Origin: Tomocerus qinae
Lineage: Eukaryota; Arthropoda; Collembola; Entomobryomorpha; Tomoceridae
Length of the DNA stretch: 64,000 nt
Direction of reading: 5' to 3'
NCBI GenBank assembly: GCA_020055645.1
Contig: CM034548.1
Span: forward strand, 37,316,296 to 37,380,295
The position numbers were made by a program, and so were the translations under genes. The first letter of the stretch is position 1; every line of letters begins with the position of its first letter. Of this stretch, positions 55,401 to 64,000 are shown in pieces. The notes under the pieces are model-generated. The model searched no databases. It was not told the origin of the DNA and worked only from the letters and a program-made list of their open reading frames with translations.

Positions 55401-58400
55401 ATTATTAGAGACTTGGACATAACATGATAAATAAGTGTGGGAGAAAAAGTAGGAATGTTGAGGGTGAGGGCCGAAACGGTGGTCAGTGATGCCTTGCAGT
55501 TTTTTAGGAGAGTGCAAGGAAACGTCTGGGTGAAGATTGATTTGGGTAGGAGCGACATTGGTATTTGCTAATGATAAAATATAATAGAGACATGGTTGAG
55601 CGTCCAGCACGAAATAAGAAACATGTGCGAAGAAAAGAAAGGCGGATATGAGAAAATATTAAATCATAGGATTGAGGGTTTTGTAGGTCGTATCACGGAC
55701 ACACACAGGGGGCATATCCAGTTCTGCAAAGAATGTTTAAACATGAAAGTGTCCACGTAGAAGGGCTTATACGGCAATTTACAGCTCACTCAGCTCCACT
55801 TTCTCCACGACTACTTAGTATTTCACTGGATTGAATTATTTGCACACATCGGATTCGAGGAATCAGTTGGCTGAAGGATTTTGTGTTGAATGTGGCTACT
55901 ACTACGTGCAGGTGCCAAGACCGTTGTCTCCTCTCCTTAAGCCGCACAAGGAAAGGAGCAAGTGGCCAAAGCCACGCACTAAGCACACGTTGATTTGCCC
56001 TGTTAATGGAATTTGTGTCGTCAGGAGTGGAGAATGTTTCTTTGGCCCGGCAAAAGCCTTTTGGTTTTTTAGCTCGGCTTAAAGCTAGTTAGTTAGTTCA
56101 GGTTGGTCTGTTTAGTTGCCTGCCTCGTCGTTCGGTCATCTGTCATTCCACACTACACTCACATCAGACACGAATATTCCATTAGAGAGCATAAAATGGA
56201 AAAAGTTTTTCTCGGTTGTCGACTGACAGATTTACATCCCATTCCCTTGCAACAAACTCACATCCGTCCTCCACTCACGTTCTCACAATCAGTCCAAATA
56301 CACTCCTAGCTCTACTCACACACTTTCTTGTCTCTTCATCATTTGTTACATGATGAGCTCTCTCCGACATTTACTTGCAATAATTATGAAAGCTATTGAG
56401 AACAATCTATTAAGTAGGCCAAGTACTAACTAGAGTCTAATACCAATTTTCAAAAGTAATTCCCCGTAACATTAGTATTTATTTATACTTGTTGTTTGAC
56501 TGTATTCATGAATAACTACTTTTTAGTTGTTCATGTTTTTGTTTACGAATACAGCAGGAAGTTGAATGAAAAATATTTTCGAAACTAGAAACCTTCAGCT
56601 ATAAATAGCTTAAGGTAAATAAAAAGTATGTGGGAGTTTTCACGATGCTCAGGTATTGTTACTTTATTAAAAATTGTGCAGCATTGCATGAAATGATCAT
56701 GTACTGTTTTTTAATCATGCCATTTTTATACAAGAGCATCACAATGTCAGATCTATTTACTCCATCCCACGTTCTTTCATATGAAATGCAATGCCACTTA
56801 CCGATGCCTTAGTAATTGCTTCGAAGTTTGGCTTCAAGTAGTATTTTATTCCATCAATTGCTCCTGGTAGACGCACTCCGTGTATCAGGAGGATAAGGAG
56901 AACAGCATAAGGAAATAGAGCGGTGAACCATACCACCTGTTCAGTTTCATTAGTTAAATATTAAAAAACAATCGGTATCTAACTGTTTACAAGTCTATCG
57001 GTTGACTTAGAAGGGTATAATAATTAATAGCAAATAAATAGAAATTCTATTTTTAAAGTCAGTAAAAGTATTCTTCTATTATTAAAATGTCAACCTTCCA
57101 GCTAGACTTAATCAATTACCTTTCCAGATGTAGAAATCCCCTTCCATAAGCTAAAGTAGCAAATAATATAGACAGCCAGGAGACATAGAGCCATATCTGG
57201 TTTGATTCGTCCCAGATCATCAAGCCCACTGCTTTCTTGCAGCTCTAATATCTCTCTCCTATTGTAATTAGTTTATTTATTAAATACAGTCGTTTTTAAT
57301 TATTTGTAGGTTCACTGATAGGCTTAAGCTCTTTGTAATCCATTTATTCATTTTTTGCCTAAGTAGAAAAGTAGGTTTGGAAAAATGATGCAGTAAAACT
57401 ACCCTCAAGTTTCGAGCTTAGCATTATAAATATGTAGAGTGAGTTGGCTGGACATACATGAAATATTCAGATGCAGGTGATTTACTTGCCCTTGTTTGAT
57501 TATTGGGTGCAATTGTTTGATTTCTTTCATTTCTTTCCCAATCGTTACCGTCCATTGAGGTATCGTCACTGGTGTAATTGTCTATTGAAGGTATATAGTT
57601 GTCTTCAGTCCCTATCTGCTCATAAATGGTAAAAACAAATTCACAAATTCGTAGAAAAATACAAGGAAATAGATTATTTTTATGGATAGCATACGGCACG
57701 ACAAAGGTCGGTGTTCCAAGTGTTGTTACAGTTTGTCCACGGCAATTGTGAAGTAAACGAAGCAATGAAGAATCGAAGAGCCCATGCAATTATAACATTG
57801 TAGTAGAAGTCCACATAGAACGCAATCAGTGCCACCGCGTATCCGATTCCTGTATAGACCAAAGACAGATTTAATCGCCGAATGCAAAAACACCCAGATA
57901 TACAGAATATACACTCTACTCCGCATGCATTGTGAATTATCCACCTTGTCGTTCCAAATTATGATAATCGATAATATCACAATAGCCATGTAATTCATTA
58001 TGCAAATTTCCAATTATTAACCTTTTAAATTATTCAATTTTCGTTTAAAAGGTTTCTCAAAACTTTCTTGCATAGAATTTTTAAAGTTTTTAAATATTGT
58101 AAAGTCTCCAAAGAAAACTAAGGAATTCAGTAATTGGCCATGGTAATAAATTATGTCTATGCAGTTAAATAATGAAAATAATTTCAAGAGTTTTAAGGGA
58201 GATTTATTCTTGGACTGTTGATTTGAATAAGAACTTTTATTAGGTACAAGGGAAATGCAACAGGCACGAATACTGCACACTTCACAACCCTCCAACTGAC
58301 CTAATATAAATTGCTTGACTAAATAAATACTTAAAAGGAACGTTATACTAAACTTTTGTCCATAGAATCCTTTCTGATCTTTTTCTTATATCTTTATTCT

Positions 58401-61400
58401 AGCAAGTATTTTTTCTGAAACTACTCATAGCTTAATAATAGCAGTTATAAAGTAGCTTCCATTTAAATCCAGACTCAGAAACCAAACTGCCACTCTTTTC
58501 CACTATATGAGTATTTTATTAGATACACAACTTTTGATATATTTTTGAATTCATGCATACCAATTTTCTTGAGGAGTTTTTTTCAAAATTTAAAATTCAA
58601 AGTGATGACTCATAGCTTTGACATCTGAGTTTATCTTCTGTCGAAGTGAATGAGGACGCGAATAAGTAATGGGTAATTTAAACAAGATTTAGCAATGAAA
58701 ATTCATGAGAACATGCACAGGCAGTTCATAGTGATTTAATAGTTGGATGATAGTGGTATGTGAGTGAGCTAATCGATTGCAGCTTAATGAGATTCTTAAG
58801 TGAATTCTAAATGGTTTCTATAGACAGTATCATATTAAGGGGTACATAAACCGTTAGTTCGCAGCAAATTACAACTTACGCATAAAAACATGAACACCTA
58901 GCGGAGGATTATTTTTAGAATTCGCAGGGCAGATTACCTGTGATGCCTTTTAAAGGAAGCAGTCACAATTTTGTTCTTCTTTCAATGCATAATTTGCATT
59001 AATAAAGAAAAAGCTATCTCAAAGATTATCTCAGAATAACAGTCACTTATAAATAGCTTTTCACATTTCTATTTCTTGCGTTTATGCGAAGCTGGGAAAA
59101 TTCTCAGGGGCGTATATATTTATGTCACGGGAATTAGTTTAACCCCCAGATACAAATCATAGAAATAAAAATGAGATCAAAATATACTAGAAGAGTATTT
59201 GATTACATATTTTGTTACACAAGCATAAAATTCGAAGATTTTAATTTATTTACAAAATGAAAAAAGGAAAGGTATATTGAAATGAATTTTGAAAAATGCC
59301 ACAAAGTATTTTTAGAAGTTATTACATACTGTTTCTAATATTCGAACAGGAATTCTTGAAACTGGAAAAAATTATATTTAACAAGTCCAAAGAAATCTAG
59401 AGCTACCATCCCTCCCAAACAAAAGAGTTACTATAGGTATACGCCACTGCACATGGTTTTTCCTTTGCTGGAGAATTACTGTATTTAGATTGGCTGGTGA
59501 TTGGATTAAAAAGGTTGTATTTCCTTTGAGTCATAATATAGTTGATGATTGTGGCTCAGTTCATGCTCAGTGTATTCAAATTCTGTGGATTAGTCAAATT
59601 CATTTCTTCCCTTTCCTCCAATCTAAGATTATAGTATTGTAGCAATGAAAAGAAATGAAAGCTTGTCTTTAAATGCAACCCTTTAATAACTTGCTTATTT
59701 TCGACTAATGAAAATACGTTTGAATTAATTAAGATTTTGTGCTTGGTTTAGTTTCGAATCGAAAAACGAAAATAAAATACATTTTTTGGCGAACTTAATT
59801 GAGTTTTTTGCAAAAACGAATATTTATAAGTTCACAATTCATGCCTTATGGATTTATGTACAAATCGCTCAAACTTTGATTATAGAAGCATAATACAAAG
59901 TCAGAGTTCAAAGTAAAAATAGGTCTGAAATGGAAATTTGTATGATTTTAAAATTTTGAGGCTGTTGAAGGTTTATGAGTGAGGCGGGAGTGTAAAGTGG
60001 AGGTTGATTGGAAGGTAATCCATTAAGATAGTAAATCCAAGTTGTAAAAATGATAAGAATGGAGCGGATAAAGAGTAGACTGGCCGAGAGCAAGTAAGTT
60101 TCAATATGATAGAAAACATTGGGAAGGTAAAGGTAAACTGTAGACGTTGGTTGGTATCCGTGCCTACTTAAGTTAACAGAGCCTGCGGTATTACTTATAG
60201 TGGCATTATGTAATAGGGAGAGGAAGGAGAAGCAGAAGTGAAGCAAAGAGGATTGACTGGCTGGAGAAAGTGAACACAGAAAGGAACTAAAGGGGAAAGA
60301 AAATTTGTGTCAAATGGAGAAAGAATTTTCCTTTTCACGGTACATTAGTAGACCATTATGGGAACAGTATTTGATAGCAGTTTAATAGCCGTGATGTGCA
60401 TATAATGAAGGTAGAGAGTGGAGAGAGCCATCAGAGAGAGAACTACCGTTTCCTGTTTCCGCCTAGATGAATGTCTTTTCACTTCTTTATACTCCGCTAC
60501 TACTTATATGGCCCATTACTGATCACTCACCACACACACACTGCCACTACTACCTATAATAATAATAATATCATTCACTATACATACTTACTATACTTGC
60601 ACACAACAACAGAATATATTTCGCCAGAAAGCAGCAACTCTCTGCCCAATCCTCTCCCGAACAGACCCTCAATACTTATGTAATGCAATATGCAACTCTT
60701 CCCAACTCTCAATGCAATCTGAATCCCGTCATCGCACTCTAACTAACTATATACTTATGTTCTCTACAATGTGTCAACTTTTCAGGGCTTATTATAACTT
60801 TTACAAAACTGCAACATGGATAGTTACATCACGATAATGAGATTGTTATTTAACAGAAATAAATATTAGTATTCAACAATAACAATGTTATGTCAAAAGT
60901 TCCCGACTACTGATATGCAATCAAATGAATATTTCCATGAAACTGTGCATGACAAAAAACATAATTGGTTCAAGTTAGTGAAGTCGGCAAAGCATATAAC
61001 TGACGATAATTAATACACTGAAGTACATATTAAATGAATAAAGTACCTAGAATATTGCTAACCAATTATCAACAGATGTAAGTTAGGGAAAATGTGTAAA
61101 AAAGGATAGTAAATTTTAATCATACACCTGAGAAAAATTTATGTACCTCAAATAAATTGCAATTTATACTGTACTAGTATATGTTTGCCAATTATCAAAG
61201 TGTAGAGCATTTAGTTAATAAAAAATAAGAGCTTTTTTAATAAAGAGTAATACAAGTAATTTATATGGATTAACCCAGAGATTTGGTATTTAAATCTGTC
61301 TGTATAAATTGACCATATAAAACGCTAATAACGTATAACTATTCCGAATAAATCTTTCTGAGTATTTTTGAGTTACACAAACAATCAAACGTATTCGCTT

Positions 61401-63119
61401 TGAGGATTAATACTAGTCCTACTTACATGTGGGACGAAATCTGTAATCGTGATTAAAGTTTTGTATTAACGAAAAGCTTTCTTCATTACGGGACTTAGGG
61501 ACTAATATCCACAGATTTCGGAAATATTAAATGGCTGAATCAGAGATGAAATGAGCTAAAATTTAATTTTCCGTGTACTGTAAGCAGAATACCAAATAAA
61601 GGATTAGCTCTTGTGTCGATATTTGAATTAGAGCTGTACAACTGTAGAGCTAACAAATTCGGATGAAATGGGTATAGGAAGTGGTGTGAGGTGAGACTGA
61701 ACTTTTAATAGCCAGGCTGAGTCTATGGTAGGAAGACATTTAATTTCCGAAGAGTTTCAATATTTTGAGCTGACCTGTAAGTAGTAAATTCAGTGGGGGC
61801 AGAGAAAGGAGGAGAAATGTCATTGTCTGTAACAATTGCTCCTTTTTATTTCATACCGGCTTTCCGCCTCCTAGACTCCTAGTCAATAAACTAAATTCCA
61901 AACTAAATTCACTTTCGAACGGCTTCTTAGATCTCTGAGTGCTCAGGTACTCGCATCTGACGATGAGCTCCTTTCCTTTTCACGACTCTCTATCGGTTAC
62001 ATTTACAGTTGAATGACTAGAATCAAATTCAACCAATTCCAATTTTTGAACATATCGAATTTTTACAGGGTACTGAAATACTCGTAACGTTTATTGACTG
62101 TTGCATCTCAATTAATATTTAAGGGTCGTTAACTTCTTTCTCCCCACGCAAAATTAGCCATCTATGAATTTCCATCAATCCAGTTCATTTTTACAGAGGA
62201 GCAATGATTTATACAACAACTTTAGCCAAGCTGGAGAATGTATTACCATTCCACTACCCTTGTCAATCTAACTAAACCTTTCTTTTCAATACAAACCTTT
62301 TTTATCTTATTCTTTCTTTTCGTTTCCTTATTCACATTTTCTACCCCTGACTTTAATCTTGAGTTATTGTACTTATGCTTCTTTCTTATTGTTAGAAAAG
62401 ATGAAGAACATGCTATACGTCGTTTTACGACAGTGCAAGGCCGACTATTATAGATTTATGTCTATAGGTACTTTTACTACGCTTGCACTTTACTATAACA
62501 AGTCGATAATAAATTCACTCGGCAGACAATTGATTACTATGTACAAAAAAGTAAGTCTTTTTAAATGACATTCAGACATCTTAGGGCAATGCTTCATCAT
62601 TTATTCTACTATCTTGATCAGTAGTAGCAGACATGCGTTTCCTTACCAGAATACCATGAATGTTGTTTCATTCATACATAGTAGATGAATCACCACAAAA
62701 CTTGGGTTACACTATTAACAGGGTTTATAACAGTTTAACCTGTTGTCAATTCTCAACTCCTTGTTCTATATTGATGTAGTTATACAAATCATTTAGCGTT
62801 TCATGTCTTTGTTGCCTTACTCTGTGTTTAAAAAATTCTATAATACAATTATTAAGAGAAACATTTTTTTCTCTCACAATATTACTTGCTTCAAATCAAT
62901 ACACTTTAATACACATGAAATTATTACAAATTATTAATTATGTCAGTGGGTGTTAATATATCTGAATAAATTAAATACACTTGCCTTTTAGGAGCGGGAC
63001 TATTCTTCCCCAGCAAGTGATGGCACCTTTTCGATTGTATTGTCCTAACGCCAGCTCCATGTAGAAAAGCGGAATTCCACCTACTATCAGCATAATCCCA
63101 TAAGGGATTAAAAACGCTC
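52377..63119 (-). CDS. SerT: Sodium-dependent serotonin transporter, 12 exons, 5' end missing
   Basis: This is a plasma-membrane Na+/Cl- coupled serotonin re-uptake carrier of the SLC6 family. Twelve exons run from the right edge leftwards: 63119-62985, 57849-57695, 57615-57458, 57258-57120, 56936-56802, 54798-54695, 54604-54496, 54298-54170, 53641-53413, 53055-52955, 52741-52574 and 52493-52377. All split codons match. Together they give 558 whole residues and a TAA stop, covering TM2 to TM12 and the C-tail. Signatures read directly are [15 protein letters not shown] (TM2), [14 protein letters not shown] (TM3), FFSLGPGFG (TM6), [14 protein letters not shown] (TM8) and a TTPWRD C-tail. The TM3 and TM8 versions are those of insect SERT rather than the dopamine or GABA carriers. 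SERTs are usually a little over 600 residues, so roughly the first 80-100, including TM1 with its Na+/amine aspartate, must lie beyond 64000. Ten introns are GT-AG; the first is GC-AG. Confidence 0.96.
52574..52741 (-). CDS. SerT: SerT exon k (TM11 end, EL6, TM12)
   Basis: Fifty-six codons. [20 protein letters not shown] holds the end of TM11 and the external loop. [16 protein letters not shown] and [11 protein letters not shown] follow as TM12, then VTKGTFWH in the cytoplasm. The donor is GTAAGA, and reading through it leaves the family pattern. Confidence 0.95.
52955..53055 (-). CDS. SerT: SerT exon j (IL5, start of TM11)
   Basis: The exon completes a glycine codon, then reads [20 protein letters not shown] and [13 protein letters not shown]. 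The RFxxDIxxMxGF and W...CW motifs are typical of SLC6 between TM10 and TM11. The acceptor is TTCATTAG, the donor GTATTA, and the end is phase 0. Confidence 0.95.
53413..53641 (-). CDS. SerT: SerT exon i (end of TM8, TM9, TM10)
   Basis: This is the longest exon, 76 codons plus one base. It opens with [16 protein letters not shown] (end of TM8, intracellular loop), then TM9 ([17 protein letters not shown]), [18 protein letters not shown] and TM10 ([12 protein letters not shown]). These segments match insect SERT closely. The donor is the weaker GTTTGT. The frame is phase 1 into the next exon. Confidence 0.95.
54170..54298 (-). CDS. SerT: SerT exon h (EL4, first half of TM8)
   Basis: Forty-three codons read [20 protein letters not shown], then [20 protein letters not shown]. 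The aspartate and serines at the end are the Na+-binding part of TM8. One oddity: where family members normally have ATMP, this exon has ATMRG (arginine codon CGG at 54235-54233), so the conserved proline is replaced. The donor is GTAAGT. Confidence 0.94.
54496..54604 (-). CDS. SerT: SerT exon g (IL3, TM7)
   Basis: The first base completes the lysine codon. [14 protein letters not shown] follows, then TM7 ([13 protein letters not shown]) and the hydrophilic start of EL4. The 90-bp upstream intron and the GTAATA donor keep phase 0 into the next exon. Confidence 0.95.
54695..54798 (-). CDS. SerT: SerT exon f (TM6)
   Basis: The exon reads [18 protein letters not shown], then [17 protein letters not shown]. 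The SLGPGFG segment is the unwound middle of TM6 that contacts substrate, Na+ and Cl- in SLC6 carriers. The exon ends two bases into a lysine codon, with donor GTAAAC. Confidence 0.95.
54799..56801 (-). other. SerT intron, 2.0 kb
   Basis: A GT-AG intron between TM5 and TM6 exons. The + strand is purine-rich at about 55430-55700 and then pyrimidine-rich at 55790-56340. Short open frames here have simple, repetitive composition and no family resemblance, so I call no gene. Confidence 0.8.
56802..56936 (-). CDS. SerT: SerT exon e (TM5, EL3)
   Basis: Forty-five whole codons. TM5 reads [18 protein letters not shown], followed by the loop [16 protein letters not shown], the SLC6-conserved YYLxPNF element. 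The donor is a perfect GTAAGT and both ends are phase 0. The next intron is about 2.0 kb long and contains a low-complexity purine-to-pyrimidine block near 55.4-56.3 kb. Confidence 0.95.
57120..57258 (-). CDS. SerT: SerT exon d (end of EL2, TM4)
   Basis: The exon reads [16 protein letters not shown], the conserved end of EL2 in SERT, then TM4 ([19 protein letters not shown]) and ISTSGK at the start of the next loop. The acceptor is ACAATAG and the donor is AAG then GTAATT. The end is phase 0. Confidence 0.94.
57458..57615 (-). CDS. SerT: SerT exon c (glycosylated EL2)
   Basis: The exon follows a 79-bp intron with a clear acceptor (ATGAGCAG). It encodes the variable, hydrophilic part of extracellular loop 2 and is rich in D, N, S and T. 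Three N-glycosylation sequons are visible (NYT, NQT, NQT). The exon ends with PASEYF and two bases of a methionine codon that is completed in the next exon. ASEYF is the conserved end of this loop in insect SERT. Confidence 0.92.
57695..57849 (-). CDS. SerT: SerT exon b (TM3, start of EL2)
   Basis: TM3 reads [18 protein letters not shown] followed by [10 protein letters not shown]. It contains the tandem tyrosines that line the substrate site in SERTs. The start of extracellular loop 2 follows, with LPWTNC and WNTDLC, the two conserved cysteines that form the loop disulfide in this family. An NNT glycosylation sequon lies between them. The donor is GTATGC after a GCC codon (phase 0). Reading through it gives a stop four codons later. 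Confidence 0.94.
57850..62984 (-). other. SerT first visible intron, GC-AG, 5.1 kb
   Basis: This intron separates exon a from exon b. The donor is GC (AAAG/GCAAGT) and the acceptor ATACAG. The GC donor has an otherwise strong consensus, as is usual for this minor class. Inside, 59.9-60.8 kb and 61.6-62.4 kb are low-complexity blocks whose + strand switches from purine-rich to pyrimidine-rich near 60450 and 61835. I see no further exon in it. Confidence 0.85.
62985..63119 (-). CDS. SerT: SerT exon a (TM2, first intracellular loop)
   Basis: The exon starts after a TTTCGCAG acceptor and completes a split glycine codon. It reads [10 protein letters not shown], then the TM2 signature [15 protein letters not shown], then the loop [17 protein letters not shown]. 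It ends with one base of a glycine codon. The donor is GC, not GT (AAAG then GCAAGT). Extension of the frame to the left gives a stop after three codons, and the next exon restores GIGY in phase, so the GC donor is well supported. Confidence 0.94.
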
Positions 63120-64000
63120 CTGCGAAAATAATCATCATAATAATATTAAAATTCAAGTAAATCAATCAATAACTGTATCATTCAATACCCGATCAAATTT
63201 TTCATGCAGAAAAAATAAAATTGCTACTCAAGTTATCCTATATTACCATTGATGTAAATATTATATATTTATAATGACTGTGTTGTTTTAAATTACTGCA
63301 TTTTATTTATTCAGATCTCAAATTTCAGTTAATAGTTTATAACTACTAAAACATGCCATTTTATTCAAATTGCAAACAAATGCTCTGATGAGGAAAGTTA
63401 AAATTGAAGTAGTGAAGGCGCTAACACTTATTTCATTAAAAGGGAGTGAGTTGTTGAGACTTAAATTTAGATACTTATACTAAAACATTCACAACCACCC
63501 CTCCCTGGTCAAAACGCAAAAAAGTCAATTTTCCAACATTTATTTTACGGATTAGGACAACAAAATACGATTGTTATAGTTATATAAGCGGCATTGCATT
63601 TTATATTTCTATATCACTATATCAATTAATCGAATAAATGTTAGTGTAGCATTAAACTAATTTAAACCTGCACAATATTACAGTACGAACAAATATTAGC
63701 ATCCCATGTTTCTGAACCTAGCAATTAGGACGCTAAGCTACACAATAATTTTTCCAACTAATTATTCTGAATGGCTACCAATATTATATTTAAAGCTGAG
63801 TACACGACATTACTAAAAGGCGAGCTTCTGTTACGGCTGCTTGCCGTAAGACTTTATAGAACGTTGCAATACACTTTAAAGTTATATAAGTAGTTTATAA
63901 AAGCTTTGTTGCGTGATTTACGACCTGTAGCAAAGCGAAATGATAAAAATGGGGCTTATTAAGTCTTAAAGGAACGTGGTGTATCCATGCATAAAAGTAT
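63120..64000. other. SerT upstream intron sequence; no exon seen
   Basis: AT-rich sequence upstream of exon a on the - strand. I looked for the TM1 exon (the conserved N-V-W-R-F-P-Y segment) and did not find it, so that exon is most likely beyond the right edge. A 7-bp hairpin at 63831-63849 is the only structure noted. Confidence 0.6.

Noticed and set aside
57424..57789. 121-codon - strand open frame overlapping SerT
   Set aside because: Only 57615-57458 is real exon. The rest is a 79-bp intron and the wrong frame of the TM3 exon.
59908..60246. 112-codon open frame on the - strand
   Set aside because: Lies in a purine-rich + strand block inside the SerT intron. The - strand text is biased to S, L and T as a result.
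63831..63849. TTACGGC/GCCGTAA hairpin resembling a bacterial terminator
   Set aside because: The context is eukaryotic intron DNA with no T tract. A 7-bp stem is weak.

Overview
The window looks like AT-rich nuclear DNA from an arthropod, most likely an insect. The evidence is a split gene with GT-AG introns whose protein is clearly of the insect serotonin-transporter type, a Harbinger/PIF DNA transposon, several MITE-like inverted repeats, and long non-coding stretches. There are no bacterial-style operons. The species cannot be named from the sequence.

Layout. (1) Positions 1-3030 form a repeat-dense corner. It holds an old inverted repeat (about 1066-1556), a 31-bp tandem repeat (1933-2100), and a second inverted-repeat element (about 2144-3018) interrupted by a 258-bp palindromic MITE with TA duplications (2681-2938). 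(2) Positions 3031-31238 hold no gene I can support. The DNA is mostly A+T-rich, with low-complexity blocks (about 9300-15600 and 26570-27560) made of GTAAG/GAATGA-like words. In these blocks the + strand changes abruptly from purine-rich to pyrimidine-rich. (3) Positions 31239-34123 are an almost full-length, decayed Harbinger transposon. It has 28-bp terminal inverted repeats, 3-bp target duplications, a transposase pseudogene on + and a SANT/Myb-like accessory pseudogene on -, converging. (4) Positions 34127-52376 are mainly gene-free. About 43.66-45.94 kb holds a run of + strand reading-frame fragments that look like a decayed or unrecognised gene. An inverted duplication at 46.2-46.7 kb appears to preserve one reading frame in both arms. 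Short GC-rich hairpins recur at 39.05, 42.60 and 46.78 kb. (5) Positions 52377-63119 on the - strand carry twelve consecutive exons of a serotonin transporter (SerT), from TM2 to the stop codon. The N-terminus and TM1 lie beyond the right edge of the window.

The one clear host gene is SerT, the plasma-membrane Na+/Cl- dependent transporter that clears serotonin. Its reconstructed splice phases agree at every junction and no frame is broken. The frameshifts in the Harbinger genes are therefore more likely real decay than poor sequence. The SerT entries are the firmest. The coding-like fragments at 43.7-46.7 kb and the strand-asymmetry switches are the least explained signals.
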